Positions 61,945 through 64,000 of a stretch of 64,000 bases of DNA are shown piece by piece. The stretch's first letter is position 1. Every line of letters begins with the position of its first letter. Source of the stretch: Limnochordia bacterium (GTDB lineage: Bacteria; Bacillota; Limnochordia; Darwinibacteriales; DTU012); NCBI GenBank assembly GCA_007116145.1, contig SKJB01000083.1, forward strand, positions 1 to 64,000. The letters run 5' to 3'. A program made the translations under genes and the position numbers. The notes under the pieces are model-generated. The model made no database searches, was not told the DNA's origin, and saw nothing but the letters and a program-made list of their open reading frames with translations.

Positions 61945-64000
61945 TTACTTAATGCTTGCGTGATATTCCTGCAGAGGCTTTATCGTACTTTGGTTTAGTT
62001 CTGTCTCTTTGTAAGATTTGATGCCCTTAACACTAGCATTCGCAGCAGCAAGTGTTGTCAAATATGGTATTTTATGCTTAATCGCTGCCTTACGGATATA
62101 GGAGTCATCCGTTTGACTATGCTTGCCAATTGGCGTATTAATAATCAAGTTAATCTCTTTATTCATCATTGCATCCACTATATTTGGTCTGCCATCATTA
62201 ATCTTCTTGATGCTTTCTGCTACAATACCGTTTTGGTTTAGATATTGACTGGTCCCTTCCGTTGCTCGAATTAAGAAACCAAGCTCTACAAAACCGCGAG
62301 CAATTTCTAAGACAGCCATTTTATCAGGATCAGATACACTAATAAGTACCGTCCCTGAAGTGGGCAAGGATACTTGTGTCGCTTCTTGCGCCTTAAAGAA
62401 GGCTAAACCAAACGAATCTGCAATACCTAACACTTCACCGGTGGAGCGCATCTCAGGCCCTAACAGTGGATCAACTTCCGGAAACATGTTAAAGGGGAAT
62501 ACCGCTTCTTTGACCCCGAAATGCATAATTGTTGACGCTGACAAAGTGGGTACAATTGGCGCTCCACCCATAGTAGCTGTCATAATGACATTAGTAGCAA
62601 TACGAGCCATTGAAATGTTACAGACTTTTGACACTAGTGGCACAGTCCGAGATCCTCGTGGATTAGCTTCCAAAACATAGACAGTATCATCAGCAATTGC
62701 ATATTGGATATTCATTAAACCTATTACGCTTAATTCCTGTGCAATTCTCTTTGTATAGTCGTTGATCGTCGCTATATGTGACTCAGATATACTGATAGTA
62801 GGAATGACACAGGCCGAATCCCCTGAATGAATTCCTGCTAGTTCAATATGTTCCATCACAGCAGGCACAAAAGCATTCACACCATCAGAGATCGCATCGG
62901 CTTCAGCTTCAATTGCATTAACGAGAAATCTATCAATTAGTATCGGCTTCTCTGGGCTAACATCCACAGCTGCTGACATATACAATTCAAGCATCTCTTG
63001 ATCATAAACAACCTCCATTCCCCGTCCACCAAGGACATAAGAAGGACGTACCATTAGCGGATAACCAATCTGAGCTGCAATTGCTAGTGCTTCTTTAGCA
63101 TTGCTAGCCATACCGGATTCTGGCATAGGAATCCCTAACTTTTCCATGCTTTGGCGAAATAAGTCACGATCCTCCGCTAAGTCTATACTTTCAAGCGCTG
63201 TTCCAAGAATCCGGACCCCCTCTTTGGCTAGGTCGTTTGCAATATTTAATGGAGTTTGACCGCCAAATTGTACGATAACCCCGATTGGATTTTCTTTCTT
63301 ATAAATGCTCAAAACGTCCTCTACAGTCAGAGGCTCAAAGTATAGTTTATCTGACGTATCATAGTCGGTAGATACAGTTTCTGGGTTGCAGTTAACGATT
63401 ATCGTTTCATACCCTAAATCCCGTAGCGCTAACGCAGCGTGCACACAACAGTAATCAAATTCAATGCCCTGTCCAATGCGGTTAGGTCCGCCACCTAAAA
63501 TCATCACCTTCTGCTTCGTGCTTACTGTAGTCTTATCCTCGGCATTATAGGTAGAGAAATAGTAGGCAGCATCTTCAACTCCGCTTACTGGCACTGGCTC
63601 CCAGCCTTCAACCACCTCTAGGGCCATTCGGCGATCGCGGATACACGTTTCAGTTCGATTCAAAAGCTTGGCGAGATAACGATCCGCAAACCCATCTCTC
63701 TTTGCCTGAATTAAGAGCTCATCAGGTAATTCAATCTCCGTATACTGCAGAATTTTCTCTTCTAATAGCACCAAATCTCGCATCTGCTCAATAAACCAAG
63801 CTTTGATATGGGTTAAGCTGTGTAATTCGTCCACAGATGCTCCTTTTCGCAGTGCTTCATACATGATAAACTGGCGCTCGCTTGAAGGCTCAATGAGCAT
63901 CTTTAATAATTCTGGCAGTGTTTTCTCATTAAAATCCTTGGCAAAACCTAACCCATAGCACCCAATTTCTAACGAACGAATGGCTTTCTGGAATGCTTCT
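61945..64000 (-). CDS. carB: Carbamoyl-phosphate synthase large subunit, C-terminal part
   Basis: Makes carbamoyl phosphate for pyrimidines and arginine. The visible part covers roughly the last 680 of about 1070 residues and stays open to the right edge (EAFQKAIRSLEIGCYG precedes the track start). It contains the second ATP-grasp half (ILGGGPNRIGQGIEFDYCCVHA, VNCNPETVSTDYD, VQFGGQTPLN, RPSYVLGGRGMEVV, LEANPRGSRTVPLVSK) and the C-terminal MGS-like regulatory domain (INTPIGKHSQTDD). The gene is cut by the window, not truncated biologically as far as seen. carA should lie further right. Confidence 0.97.
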   Translation of the reverse strand, partial: EAFQKAIRSLEIGCYGLGFAKDFNEKTLPELLKMLIEPSSERQFIMYEALRKGASVDELHSLTHIKAWFIEQMRDLVLLEEKILQYTEIELPDELLIQAKRDGFADRYLAKLLNRTETCIRDRRMALEVVEGWEPVPVSGVEDAAYYFSTYNAEDKTTVSTKQKVMILGGGPNRIGQGIEFDYCCVHAALALRDLGYETIIVNCNPETVSTDYDTSDKLYFEPLTVEDVLSIYKKENPIGVIVQFGGQTPLNIANDLAKEGVRILGTALESIDLAEDRDLFRQSMEKLGIPMPESGMASNAKEALAIAAQIGYPLMVRPSYVLGGRGMEVVYDQEMLELYMSAAVDVSPEKPILIDRFLVNAIEAEADAISDGVNAFVPAVMEHIELAGIHSGDSACVIPTISISESHIATINDYTKRIAQELSVIGLMNIQYAIADDTVYVLEANPRGSRTVPLVSKVCNISMARIATNVIMTATMGGAPIVPTLSASTIMHFGVKEAVFPFNMFPEVDPLLGPEMRSTGEVLGIADSFGLAFFKAQEATQVSLPTSGTVLISVSDPDKMAVLEIARGFVELGFLIRATEGTSQYLNQNGIVAESIKKINDGRPNIVDAMMNKEINLIINTPIGKHSQTDDSYIRKAAIKHKIPYLTTLAAANASVKGIKSYKETELNQSTIKPLQEYHASIK

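Noticed and set aside
62360-62680. 106-aa plus-strand ORF
   Set aside because: Antisense shadow of carB.

Overview
The window reads as chromosomal core genome of an endospore-forming, probably anaerobic or fermentative member of the Bacillota (Firmicutes). Evidence is a complete germinant-receptor operon with a sigma-G-like promoter, the spore-cortex amidase CwlD, strong purine-rich Shine-Dalgarno sites with many TTG starts, a biotin-dependent Na+-pumping decarboxylase, the LL-diaminopimelate aminotransferase route and PyrR/leader-peptide attenuation. Two features do not fit a standard monoderm Bacillus or Clostridium: a secreted beta-rich protein ending in a porin-like strand with terminal Phe, and a pseudo-caspase lipoprotein. 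A deep-branching, possibly diderm lineage (Limnochordia-like) is my guess, not a demonstrated assignment. No phage, IS element, CRISPR array, rRNA or tRNA was seen.

Layout. 0.1-9.7 kb (minus strand): nucleoside hydrolase; oxaloacetate/methylmalonyl-CoA-type decarboxylase (oadG with an apparent ATT start, separate biotin carrier, oadB, oadA); DUF4430 protein with ECF S-component; SDR with LarA-like protein; dapF-dapL. 9.8-12.2 kb: proB-proA. 12.3-14.5 kb (plus): aromatic-rich leader peptide and attenuator, DAHP synthase, prephenate dehydratase. 14.6-19.6 kb: DUF2512 protein and the sporulation gene block (unknown membrane protein, gerA, gerC, small D-type subunit, gerB). 19.7-21.7 kb: catalytically dead caspase-like lipoprotein and an unknown exported protein. 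21.7-27 kb: cysK; autoregulated MarR repressor with a heterodimeric ABC exporter. 27-31.5 kb (minus): TM1266-like protein, an MCP with reversed domain order, a membrane M28 peptidase, dapB. 31.6-35.1 kb: an 877-aa aminotransferase/acyl-ACP-reductase-like fusion and popT (DUF368). 35.2-38.4 kb: unknown exported proteins and an RluA-type synthase. 38.4-41.5 kb: znuACB-type metal importer with a Fur-family regulator and operator. 41.6-45.6 kb: pgi, mtnN, cwlD, an RsmB/F-type methyltransferase. 45.6-51.1 kb: pyrBCKDFE behind a PyrR-type attenuator with two binding motifs. 51.1-61.7 kb: cyclase, zwf, yaiI, ylbF-type gene, gdh, MFS transporter, mnmA, trmB-lysA, a frameshifted GNAT gene, ywbE. 61.9-64 kb: the C-terminal part of carB, running off the right edge.

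Several pathways connect: dapB, dapL, dapF and lysA serve lysine and cell-wall diaminopimelate synthesis (and dipicolinate in spores); aroF-pheA start and branch aromatic synthesis under attenuation control; carB and pyrBCKDFE make UMP; zwf and pgi share glucose-6-phosphate. The most unusual items are the aminotransferase-reductase fusion (candidate acyl-thioester to amine enzyme, compare TamH/PigE-type fusions), the aromatic leader peptide, the pseudo-caspase lipoprotein, the inverted MCP and the barrel-like protein. Starts were corrected from the ORF track where a Shine-Dalgarno site clearly favoured another codon.
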